Assembly: GCA_964473335.1 (NCBI GenBank) | Contig: CAYYOO010000088.1 | Coordinates: 1-5,641, forward strand | Source: CAYZTD01 sp964473335 | GTDB lineage: Archaea > Thermoplasmatota > E2 > DHVEG-1 | Reading direction: 5' to 3' | Length of the DNA: 5,641 nt | Part shown: positions 1 through 5,616 of the stretch, in pieces | Numbering within the stretch: position 1 is the first letter of the stretch | How the letters are laid out: every line of letters begins with the position of its first letter | The notes under the pieces: generated by a model | What the model was told of the DNA's origin: nothing | The model's database searches: none | What the model saw: the letters and a program-made list of their open reading frames with translations, nothing else | Translations under genes and position numbers: made by a program

Positions 1-54
1 AAAATAGAATTCCGAGGGGCACCAAAAACGGGCGGATATTACATAAAAAAATAA
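1..54 (+). CDS. 3' end of an unidentified gene (partial, cut by left edge)
   Basis: Frame 1 is open from the first base to a TAA at 52-54 and reads KIEFRGAPKTGGYYIKK. The peptide looks like a plausible protein C-terminus, and the stop is followed 14 bases later by a run of seven T and then by six T, as expected for the 3' end of an archaeal transcript. The next gene has its own promoter at 116-124. Seventeen residues are too few to name a family, and I do not recognise the sequence. The competing frame 3 is also open here (to about 137) but has cysteine- and phenylalanine-rich composition from the T tracts, so it is less likely. Confidence 0.5.
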   Translation, partial: KIEFRGAPKTGGYYIKK

Positions 55-68
55 CTCAGAAATGTTGC

Positions 69-89
69 TTTTTTTCAAATCTCTTTTTT
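69..89 (+). terminator. T-rich terminator tracts behind the left-edge gene
   Basis: T7 at 69-75 and T6 at 84-89 lie just after the stop at 52-54 and before the promoter at 116-124. Archaeal RNA polymerase terminates at T-rich tracts without needing a hairpin, so this is a reasonable 3' end. No strong stem precedes the tracts. AT-rich sequence makes such runs common, so confidence is moderate. Confidence 0.45.
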
Positions 90-115
90 GCCAAAGAATT
101 TGATCTAGGATTATG

Positions 116-124
116 TTTTTATAC
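116..124 (+). promoter_or_regulatory. Box A (TATA) promoter of the tandem-HTH gene
   Basis: TTTTTATAC matches the archaeal box A pattern. Its centre is about 23 bases upstream of the ATG at 143, which is the distance from box A to the transcription start, so the mRNA would be leaderless with that ATG at its 5' end. This supports 143 as the true start of the HTH gene, rather than the ATG at 438. Confidence 0.55.
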
Positions 125-142
125 TAGTTTTTGACATAGTAA

Positions 143-863
143 ATGACGTCACAGGAAATATCATCTTATCTTAAAAAGAAAGATAGAGAGAAGGCGAAAA
201 AACGGGAAAACTAAACTACAGGTTTCAAAAGAACTGAATGTTTCTTATAAAAAAGTCCTAGAATATACAAAAGATATCAAATCAATAAAGGAAGGGATTT
301 TAAAAATCCTTAGGAAGAAAATCCCGGAAGAAGTTAAGAAGGGTAAAACCAAAAGACAAGTAGCAATACAATACCAAATAACAGATCGGACAGTATATTA
401 TCATACCCGTGATATTTGCTCATATCCTCTTAGAAAAATGCGTGTTCAAGATAAAAAACTTGAACTAATGAAAGACCTCCTAAGAGACGGTTATGCATTG
501 TCTTCAAAAAAATATAGTACAAATGAGTATAAAAAATTGAAAGAATTTTTCCCAAGTATATGTAAAGCTAAAATGTATAACCGTGTTACCTTTTATCTCA
601 AAGATAAAAAAGATGCTGCAGCTCGTGCTTTAATTGAAAAATCTGAGAGAAAGATTATCAGTTATCAGGAGTTGAAACAGGTCACTAATGTTTTTCATGC
701 AGAACTATGTATTAAGGAAAAACGGAGCGTCATTAGCAAAAACAGAGCAGATAAATTATTCAAAAACAAGGAAGAAAATGATAGTTCTCTCCTTAGTGAT
801 GATGGTTCTTTGGCGTTTTTTCACATTCGGATGTACTACAATCTTAATATTTTATTTAATTAG
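143..863 (+). CDS. Tandem helix-turn-helix DNA-binding protein, frameshifted near the N-terminus
   Basis: The intact gene appears to start at the ATG at 143 (MTSQEISSYLKKKDREKAK) and to change frame in the A6 run at 197-202. The downstream frame is open from 147 to the TAG at 861-863 but has no ATG, GTG or TTG before 438. With one A fewer the protein reads through smoothly, about 239 residues. It has two tandem HTH units, GKTKLQVSKELNVSYKKVLEYTKDI (from about 204) and GKTKRQVAIQYQITDRTVYYHTRDI (from about 342), sharing GKTK-QV and T-DI. A basic linker follows, then a region containing ISYQELKQVTNVF. The part from 438 onward alone lacks both HTH units. I infer a sequence-specific DNA-binding protein, probably a regulator; its target is unknown. 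The frameshift may be real decay, an assembly or homopolymer error, or programmed. The last 12 bases overlap the 3' end of prs on the other strand. HTH assignment is fairly sure, family is not. Confidence 0.7.
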
Positions 864-1703
864 TTCTGAAATCGTTGATGCAATCTTAACTCTGCTATAA
901 TCATTTTCAATTGTATCAGTAGAAATAATCTCATCACAACCAGCTGACTTAAGTTTTTTTATTGCAGAACCAGCAAAAAGGCCATGGGTGCATGACACAA
1001 ATACCTTATTTGCACCTTGTTTTCTAAGTTCTTTTATAGATTTTGCCATAGTTCCACCAGTAGAAATAATATCATCGATTATACCAACTTTTTTACCTTT
1101 TACATCAAGGTTCTTTGGTTTTATTTCTACTGTTTCTCCATCTATCCTAGTTTTTTCCATATAATCAAAATCACAGGCTACAATATTTGCTGCTGTTTTT
1201 GCTCTATCAAGTGCACCTTTATCTGGTGCAAGGATCATATCAATATCCTTTGTTTTAAAATATTCAGCAATATTTGGAACTGCACTACAACTATATGCCT
1301 CTGTTTCAAAAAAATCAATTATATATTCTTTATGTGGATCAACAGTTATCACTCTATCAGAATTTATGCTGATAAGTCTAGCTAGTGCCTTAGCACTAAT
1401 TGCTTCACCTGGCTTAAACATTGTATCTTGACGGGCATATCCAAAATAAGGAATAACTGTAGTAACAATCTCTGCCTCAGCTTCCATAACTGCATTCTGA
1501 AGTAAAAATAGTTCAACTATGTTTGGATCAGGGTACGTTGTTTGAACAATTACTACCTCTTCGCCTTCAACATCATCTAAAAGACGAACATATAATTCAC
1601 TATCAGGAAATCTTTTTGTAATTGTTTTTGCAATATTAGAATCGAGTATTTTTGATAAATCCTCTGCAATTGATTTTGATGCAGAACCCGGTATAATGTA
1701 CAT
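852..1703 (-). CDS. prs: Ribose-phosphate pyrophosphokinase (PRPP synthetase)
   Basis: Transfers diphosphate from ATP to ribose 5-phosphate, giving PRPP for purine, pyrimidine, histidine and NAD synthesis; cytosolic. The 283-residue length fits the short archaeal form. Two phosphoribosyltransferase-like halves are visible. In the N-terminal half are FPDSE (32-36), the ATP-site YARQD (89-93) and VDPHKEY (121-127) with the conserved metal/ATP His124. In the C-terminal half are APDKGA (159-164), the catalytic flexible loop EKTRIDGETVEIK (183-195) with Lys184 and Arg186, and the ribose-5-phosphate/PRPP loop DDIISTGGT (210-218). No key residue is missing. The start MYIIPG places the beta-strand at the right distance from FPDSE, and a box A at 1721-1730 would make the mRNA leaderless from this ATG. 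It is divergent from the surface-protein gene and convergent with the HTH gene, overlapping the latter by 12 bp. I see no operon partner. Confidence 0.95.
   Translation of the reverse strand: MYIIPGSASKSIAEDLSKILDSNIAKTITKRFPDSELYVRLLDDVEGEEVVIVQTTYPDPNIVELFLLQNAVMEAEAEIVTTVIPYFGYARQDTMFKPGEAISAKALARLISINSDRVITVDPHKEYIIDFFETEAYSCSAVPNIAEYFKTKDIDMILAPDKGALDRAKTAANIVACDFDYMEKTRIDGETVEIKPKNLDVKGKKVGIIDDIISTGGTMAKSIKELRKQGANKVFVSCTHGLFAGSAIKKLKSAGCDEIISTDTIENDYSRVKIASTISELIK
954..960 (+). terminator. Possible terminator tract for the HTH gene, inside prs
   Basis: T7 on the + strand, about 90 bases past the HTH stop at 861-863. Since prs begins at once on the other strand, any + strand terminator must lie within its coding sequence. 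A shorter T6 run at 816-821 lies inside the HTH coding region. Support is only the base composition. Confidence 0.2.
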
Positions 1704-1720
1704 ATTACCGCTTTTTCAAA

Positions 1721-1730
1721 ATAACATAAG
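1721..1730 (-). promoter_or_regulatory. Box A (TATA-like) promoter of prs
   Basis: On the minus strand this reads CTTATGTTAT, a weak box A centred about 23 bases from the prs ATG at 1703, which predicts a leaderless transcript. A second minus-strand TATA-like sequence lies within 1765-1775, but it would give a leader of roughly 45 bases. The nearer site is preferred because of its spacing. Confidence 0.4.
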
Positions 1731-1743
1731 TGTTTTTAGTGGT

Positions 1744-1759
1744 TTCGTAAAATTCGTAA
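1744..1759. repeat. Direct repeat TTCGTAA x2 between divergent promoters
   Basis: TTCGTAA occurs at 1744-1750 and again at 1753-1759, a period of 9 bases, separated by AA. The pair lies between the presumed prs promoter (1721-1730) and the surface-protein box A (1765-1774), right beside the latter's upstream recognition element. The position suits an operator or activator site, but no regulator can be assigned. Confidence 0.4.
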
Positions 1760-1764
1760 GAAAG

Positions 1765-1774
1765 TTTTTATAAT
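1765..1774 (+). promoter_or_regulatory. Box A (TATA) promoter of the surface-protein gene
   Basis: TTTTTATAAT is a good archaeal box A, preceded by the purine-rich AGAAAG (1759-1764), which fits a TFB recognition element. A transcription start about 26 bases downstream, near 1795, would leave a leader of about 17 bases before the ATG at 1812. Confidence 0.55.
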
Positions 1775-1811
1775 GACGTTTTGTTTAATAGTTAAAAAGA
1801 TGTGGATGTAA

Positions 1812-4007
1812 ATGAGAGCAAGTAAAATCCTATGTTTAACAATGATCTTTGTTTTATTATCTTCTCCATATTTCTCAATTATTTCAGCTGAAGAAGAAGT
1901 AACTATTGAAAACCTTGTAACAGCAAATTTTGATATATCTCTAAAATCAGGAACAGATTTATATTTAGAAATAGAAATGGATGTAAAAAAAATTACATTA
2001 CAAGGCGCAAAAAAAACAACCTACACAAGTGATCAGATATCTGACATAGCAGAAACCGACTTAATAAAACTTGGAACAATAATCCAACAGATAAATATAG
2101 ATCTAAGTAAACAAATAAAAAATATTTTTCCAGATACTATTATTGATTCGCCCTATGAATCACCATATTATGAAGATGGTGTTTTCAAAAACGAGTACGC
2201 AATCAATTTGACAAACAGTTTTTTTGGTTTAAACCAATCAGTAAATGCTAATGATTTCATAAACGGCATATTAGACATGAGCGGAAGAGTCAACTATACA
2301 TTTGATCTCCAAGCAGAAACAGGATGGAACAATACATATATCATAGATCTAGGAGAAGAAATAGATTATCATATAACAAACGGGAAAGTTTCAAATAAAT
2401 TTATAGAATGGAAGGTCTTAAATGGCGGTGGCCAACAGCCCAATAAAATGGCAACTGTAACCCTATTACACTCCAATCCAACTTCAAAACCAAATTCTGA
2501 AGACATATATCTATATTTTACACTTGATTCGAGAACTGGTGAAACAAGTCTAAAATCTTCGATATATGTAGATACACTTGATATAAAAAACTATAATGTT
2601 CTACCAGATTTTGTTACAAATCTAAACTACCTAAACTCAGACGGTGTAAGGCTTTTTGTTGATAACAAATTTTTAGATTGGAATGAAACAATATATGAAA
2701 AAACCCTAAAACCTATACAAAGCAAAATAAAGGAAAATATTGAAAGTTCTAGCCTTAATCAAACATTAAATCTTGTTTTTTCATGGGACAAAGAATCTAC
2801 AACCAACTGCCAAACTCCGTTTAATATTGAAAATATGAATGATGACCCATCCATCATTGGAAATCTAGTAGATGATTCTATAGGGCTAAAAATTGCAGAT
2901 ATAACTGAAAAAGCAATGTATGGTCTTTTAAATACAGGTGGTGTTGCAAACATATCAAAAGAAGATATTAATTTTGGTGAAAAACTTAAAGATATTAATC
3001 TTCCGTATAATATTACAATATTATTTCCAAAAAACATTTCAATAGATAAACAAAACCCATTTACCTGGAATGATACATTATCATTCAAAGGTTTTCTAAG
3101 ATCCAAAAATGATCCAGACTACAATAATGAAGAAATTAGTAGAACAATTGAGATAGATTTCAAAAATAGTGATTTGAATCTTTTAGGTTTTTTTACAAAT
3201 AATCCTGAGATGAACTTTGATCTTGAGATAAACCAAAACAAAAAATCAAGTGTGATAAAAAAACCAGATGAATTCAGTATTCCAGAAGAAATATTACTAT
3301 CTTTTTTAAATTCCGATGCGATAAGATTATGCATACAAGAAAATGTATTTTCAAATAAAGAAGTCGATGACTATTTAGATAATCAAAAAGATGTTTTTGA
3401 AGAAGATATATCTGAGATTATAACTAATTTAGATGTCACTGGTAAAATAAATAGAGATTCGTTTAACAAAAATATCAATCAAAATGTAAATATATCTAAT
3501 ATGGGTAAAAAAACACCTGTAGAAACACAAATTTCTGCAAATATTATTTATCCAACTAAATTCAGTTTCTCATTTCTTCCACCCCGCTTTATCATTCCTG
3601 AGCAAAATTATATATTTACAGGAGTGAAAAATCAATCTGTTACCTACAAAATGGTTTTTCCAAACGGAATTGATATCGATGTAGATGATACTTTAGATAA
3701 AATTGTTAAAACACAAAATAAAAACAGACAAACAATTCTTGAGATCTCTTTTAGTCCTGAAGAATACAACCTCAGCTCTGTTGCATCAGTCAAGATGAAT
3801 CCAACTCCATTATTTTTGATTGGGCTTTTCATGCCTTGTATAATAAGTTTCATTATCGTATTGATACTTGTGATAGTCATCTTTATCATTAGAAAGAAAA
3901 GAAAATTCAAAAAACCGTCTGGCTTTTTCAAAGATAACGAACCAAGAGAGGACTCAAGTTATGATGAACAGGATTACTATGTTCCGCCTCCGCCAGGCTC
4001 TAAATAG
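1812..4007 (+). CDS. Unrecognised large exported protein anchored by one C-terminal membrane helix
   Basis: 731 residues; I do not recognise the family. Residues 1-26 form a Sec signal peptide (short basic start, hydrophobic core 6-24, likely cleavage after Ile-Ser-Ala26). Residues 27-663 would be outside the cell: rich in Asn, Asp, Ile and Ser, with alternating hydrophobic stretches suggesting beta structure, and 13 N-x-S/T sequons (N132, 141, 161, 173, 291, 316, 380, 400, 408, 420, 560, 607, 653). One membrane helix spans about 664-693, followed by a basic stop-transfer stretch RKKRKFKK (694-701). The 30-residue cytoplasmic tail is acidic and ends in YDEQDYYVPPPPGSK. The exterior has only two cysteines (333, 507) and no lipobox or catalytic motif. 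A surface-layer, adhesion or envelope-structural role is an inference from topology alone. The gene has its own promoter, is divergent from prs, and ends one base from the convergent reductase gene. The frame is clean along its whole length. Confidence 0.85.
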   Translation: MRASKILCLTMIFVLLSSPYFSIISAEEEVTIENLVTANFDISLKSGTDLYLEIEMDVKKITLQGAKKTTYTSDQISDIAETDLIKLGTIIQQINIDLSKQIKNIFPDTIIDSPYESPYYEDGVFKNEYAINLTNSFFGLNQSVNANDFINGILDMSGRVNYTFDLQAETGWNNTYIIDLGEEIDYHITNGKVSNKFIEWKVLNGGGQQPNKMATVTLLHSNPTSKPNSEDIYLYFTLDSRTGETSLKSSIYVDTLDIKNYNVLPDFVTNLNYLNSDGVRLFVDNKFLDWNETIYEKTLKPIQSKIKENIESSSLNQTLNLVFSWDKESTTNCQTPFNIENMNDDPSIIGNLVDDSIGLKIADITEKAMYGLLNTGGVANISKEDINFGEKLKDINLPYNITILFPKNISIDKQNPFTWNDTLSFKGFLRSKNDPDYNNEEISRTIEIDFKNSDLNLLGFFTNNPEMNFDLEINQNKKSSVIKKPDEFSIPEEILLSFLNSDAIRLCIQENVFSNKEVDDYLDNQKDVFEEDISEIITNLDVTGKINRDSFNKNINQNVNISNMGKKTPVETQISANIIYPTKFSFSFLPPRFIIPEQNYIFTGVKNQSVTYKMVFPNGIDIDVDDTLDKIVKTQNKNRQTILEISFSPEEYNLSSVASVKMNPTPLFLIGLFMPCIISFIIVLILVIVIFIIRKKRKFKKPSGFFKDNEPREDSSYDEQDYYVPPPPGSK
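3891..3914 (-). terminator. Possible terminator tract for the reductase gene, inside the surface-protein gene
   Basis: The + strand A-rich run here gives a T-rich minus-strand tract, with T6 from 3914 to 3909. It lies about 95-120 bases past the reductase stop at 4009. Because the two genes converge with one base between stops, termination has to occur within the opposite gene. The evidence is composition and position only. Confidence 0.25.
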
Positions 4008-4008
4008 A

Positions 4009-5193
4009 TCAGTCTTTTAGCATACTTGGAATGAATTTTAATAAAAAAGGCATTTTTTTTACCAATGGTTTTGCAAGCTTTGAAGGATAATCAATATCTC
4101 CATGTTTGTTAATTATTTCAATAATTTTCTTATCTTCGAATTTTTCTATATATTTGTCAAATTGTTCATCAGATAGATTCTTATAGATAGATCTGAACAT
4201 CATGCTTCTTTTAAGTTCACTACCAATCTCTTTGTTCCAGTTTTTATGATATTTTTTTAAGAACTTCTGAGAAAAGTCTTTTTCTTTAATTGCTTTCTTT
4301 GTAACTTTTACACAGTGCTTTGCAGATAAAAGACCAGGATATATTCCCCCTCCAGAAGTGGGTTTCACCTGAGCAGCAGCATCACCAACAACCATCACAT
4401 TTGAAACGTATGTTTTTTTAAGAGGGCCAATTGGTATTATTCCACCAATGTATTCATCAACTTCAGCATTTTCAAGAAAAATTGATGCATATTTATTTTT
4501 AAAAAGGCTGTCGAGATAAAACTTTGGAGATTTTTTTGTTTCATTACTGATACAAAGTCCAACTCTTGCTTTTTTCCCTTTTTTATCAGTGGGAATGATC
4601 CAGGCAAAAAAACCGGGTGCAATATTCTTTCCAACAAAAAGTTCCACAAAATTTGCATCCATATCTACATTTGATATCTCAGCACCAATACCTCTTAAAT
4701 ACTCCTTTGGATCATAAGAAATAAAACGATCTCTAATCTTTGAAAAAGGACCATCTGCTCCAATTACAAGAGGTGTTTTAACTTCATTATTTTTGGATGT
4801 TTTAATTTCAATTTCATTATTGTTTCTATATGCTGATAAAACTTTGTTTTCCAAATAGATATCTGCACCCTTTTTCCTTGCATTTTCAATGATTTCTTTA
4901 TCAAAAATCTTCCTATTTATTACAAGAGCTCTTGTAGATTTATCTCCAATAGACAAAATCTTACCTGAGGGCGCATGTATATTAGCACCTGTAATTTTGT
5001 TTTGTACACACCTTTTTTTATCTATGTCTAAAAAATCAAAGACTCTTTTTGTAACTAGTCCAGCACAACTCAGATATTGGCCGATCTTTTTATTTTTTTC
5101 AAAGACTGATACGTTGTATGTTTCTGCCAATTTTCCAGCAATATAACCTCCAATTGGACCGCCTCCGACAATTACTGCATCAAATTTTTTCAT
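4009..5193 (-). CDS. Geranylgeranyl reductase family flavoprotein (archaeal lipid saturation)
   Basis: FAD-dependent reductase expected to hydrogenate the geranylgeranyl chains of archaeal di-ether phospholipids at the membrane face. With the start at 5193 it is 394 residues. The N-terminus MKKFDAVIVGGGPIGG holds the Rossmann dinucleotide fold GxGxxG (10-15) and an acidic strand end at Glu32. Cys43 (SCAG) matches the cysteine near the flavin in this family. VIGADGP (143-149) and VVGDAAAQVKPTSGGGIYPG (268-287) are the later FAD-contact motifs. PGFFAWIIP (193-201) corresponds to the family's PxxYxWxFP substrate-cavity motif. An upstream ATG at 5220 is rejected because it lies only a few bases past the minus-strand box A (5224-5233), while the ATG at 5193 leaves about a 10-base leader and matches where relatives begin. 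Related enzymes act on menaquinone or chlorophyll side chains and many archaea carry paralogues, so the exact substrate is uncertain. Confidence 0.88.
   Translation of the reverse strand: MKKFDAVIVGGGPIGGYIAGKLAETYNVSVFEKNKKIGQYLSCAGLVTKRVFDFLDIDKKRCVQNKITGANIHAPSGKILSIGDKSTRALVINRKIFDKEIIENARKKGADIYLENKVLSAYRNNNEIEIKTSKNNEVKTPLVIGADGPFSKIRDRFISYDPKEYLRGIGAEISNVDMDANFVELFVGKNIAPGFFAWIIPTDKKGKKARVGLCISNETKKSPKFYLDSLFKNKYASIFLENAEVDEYIGGIIPIGPLKKTYVSNVMVVGDAAAQVKPTSGGGIYPGLLSAKHCVKVTKKAIKEKDFSQKFLKKYHKNWNKEIGSELKRSMMFRSIYKNLSDEQFDKYIEKFEDKKIIEIINKHGDIDYPSKLAKPLVKKMPFLLKFIPSMLKD
4053..4060 (+). terminator. T8 terminator tract for the surface-protein gene, inside the reductase gene
   Basis: Eight T on the + strand, 46 bases past the stop at 4005-4007, preceded by a weakly structured A-rich stretch. 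It is the first long T run after the gene and a reasonable archaeal termination site. The corresponding codons encode lysines near the end of the reductase, so the run may merely reflect coding there. Confidence 0.35.
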
Positions 5194-5223
5194 ATTAATT
5201 TCATATTTCGTATTAGTCAAAAG

Positions 5224-5233
5224 ATTTATAATT
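5224..5233. promoter_or_regulatory. Near-symmetric TATA element between divergent genes
   Basis: ATTTATAATT on the + strand reads AATTATAAAT on the minus strand, so both orientations resemble box A. Its centre is about 28 bases upstream of the GTG at 5257 (+) and about 35 bases upstream of the ATG at 5193 (-), suitable for both genes. The purine-rich AAAAGA next to it on the + side fits a TFB recognition element for the + strand gene. No other good TATA lies in this 63-base gap. Confidence 0.5.
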
Positions 5234-5238
5234 CAATC

Positions 5239-5251
5239 GCTGTTTCACAGC
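5239..5251. repeat. Small inverted repeat GCTGT-TTC-ACAGC
   Basis: A perfect 5-base inverted repeat with a 3-base centre lies between the TATA element and the start of the small gene, covering the region just ahead of the expected + strand transcription start near 5253. It could be a compact operator for the small gene. It is probably upstream of any transcript and hence not an RNA hairpin. Short repeats of this size also arise by chance. Confidence 0.35.
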
Positions 5252-5256
5252 CTGAG

Positions 5257-5616
5257 GTGCAGTCATTGATTATCGGTGAAGAAAGTTATATTATTAGTTC
5301 GTTATTCTGGATTTTTTCCAATAAAAAGGAAGATAATGAAACAAATGACGATTTAGAACAAGAAAATAATCTATTATGTAGATTTGTTCTTGATGGTGTT
5401 GGAAGAACAATTGGAGAAAGCGTAGCAGTAGATGAAGATATTCTGATAATAAAGAAAGGAAAAAAATATCTTGGCGTTCCTCTAAGACATATTGAAGAAG
5501 AAGGAAAAACCCTACTTGTAAAGGGGCTTGTTAACCATTTCAATGCAGAAAAAATGGGTGAAAAATGGCGTCAAGAATCTTTTAAAGAGATTAAACATAA
5601 CACTGATGATGAATAA
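5257..5616 (+). CDS. Small PRC-barrel-like protein, probably DUF5749 family
   Basis: A 119-residue cytosolic protein of unknown function. Residues 1-40 are variable and include an acidic, Asn/Glu-rich stretch. Residues 41-95 form a run of short beta-strands (RFVLDGVGRTIGESVAVDE, then ILIIKKGKKYLGVPLRHIE, then KTLLVKGLV) typical of a small beta-barrel of the PRC type, in which GR-IGE and the VPLRHIE strand are the recognisable elements. It ends in a helix (FNAEKMGEKW) and a charged tail. From memory it resembles the archaeal DUF5749 beta-barrel proteins; this needs a profile search. The start is uncertain. GTG at 5257 sits about 28 bases from the TATA centre and could be leaderless, whereas TTG at 5266 has GAGGTG (5254-5259) six bases upstream. 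It is divergent from the reductase and overlaps the next gene by one base, so it is probably the first gene of an operon. Confidence 0.75.
   Translation: MQSLIIGEESYIISSLFWIFSNKKEDNETNDDLEQENNLLCRFVLDGVGRTIGESVAVDEDILIIKKGKKYLGVPLRHIEEEGKTLLVKGLVNHFNAEKMGEKWRQESFKEIKHNTDDE

Noticed and set aside
438..863. ATG at 438 as the start of the HTH gene
   Set aside because: The same frame continues upstream with two clear HTH repeats, and no promoter or ribosome-binding site precedes 438; the promoter at 116-124 points to 143.
688..900. Overlapping 70-codon + strand frame
   Set aside because: It is a frame shadow of the HTH gene and the prs antisense, with hydrophobic low-complexity composition arising from T-rich DNA.
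1017..1385. 122-codon + strand frame antisense to prs
   Set aside because: It is a Phe/Cys/Ile-rich antisense shadow of a firmly identified gene.
2759..3931. Minus-strand frames (2759-3106, 3119-3334, 3644-3931) inside the surface-protein gene
   Set aside because: They are antisense shadows lacking promoters or recognisable motifs; the + strand frame has a signal peptide and membrane anchor.
4437..5146. Frames at 4437-4658 (-) and 4889-5146 (+) inside the reductase gene
   Set aside because: They overlap the conserved FAD and substrate motifs of the reductase in other frames and have no family signature.
5191..5220. Upstream ATG at 5220 as the reductase start (nine extra residues)
   Set aside because: It lies within a few bases of the minus-strand TATA element and would be upstream of the expected transcription start; relatives begin at the MKKFDAVIVGGG position.
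5286..5543. 85-codon minus-strand frame opposite the small beta-barrel gene
   Set aside because: It is a Ser/Phe-rich antisense shadow; the + strand frame has barrel-like conserved strands and coupling to the next gene.
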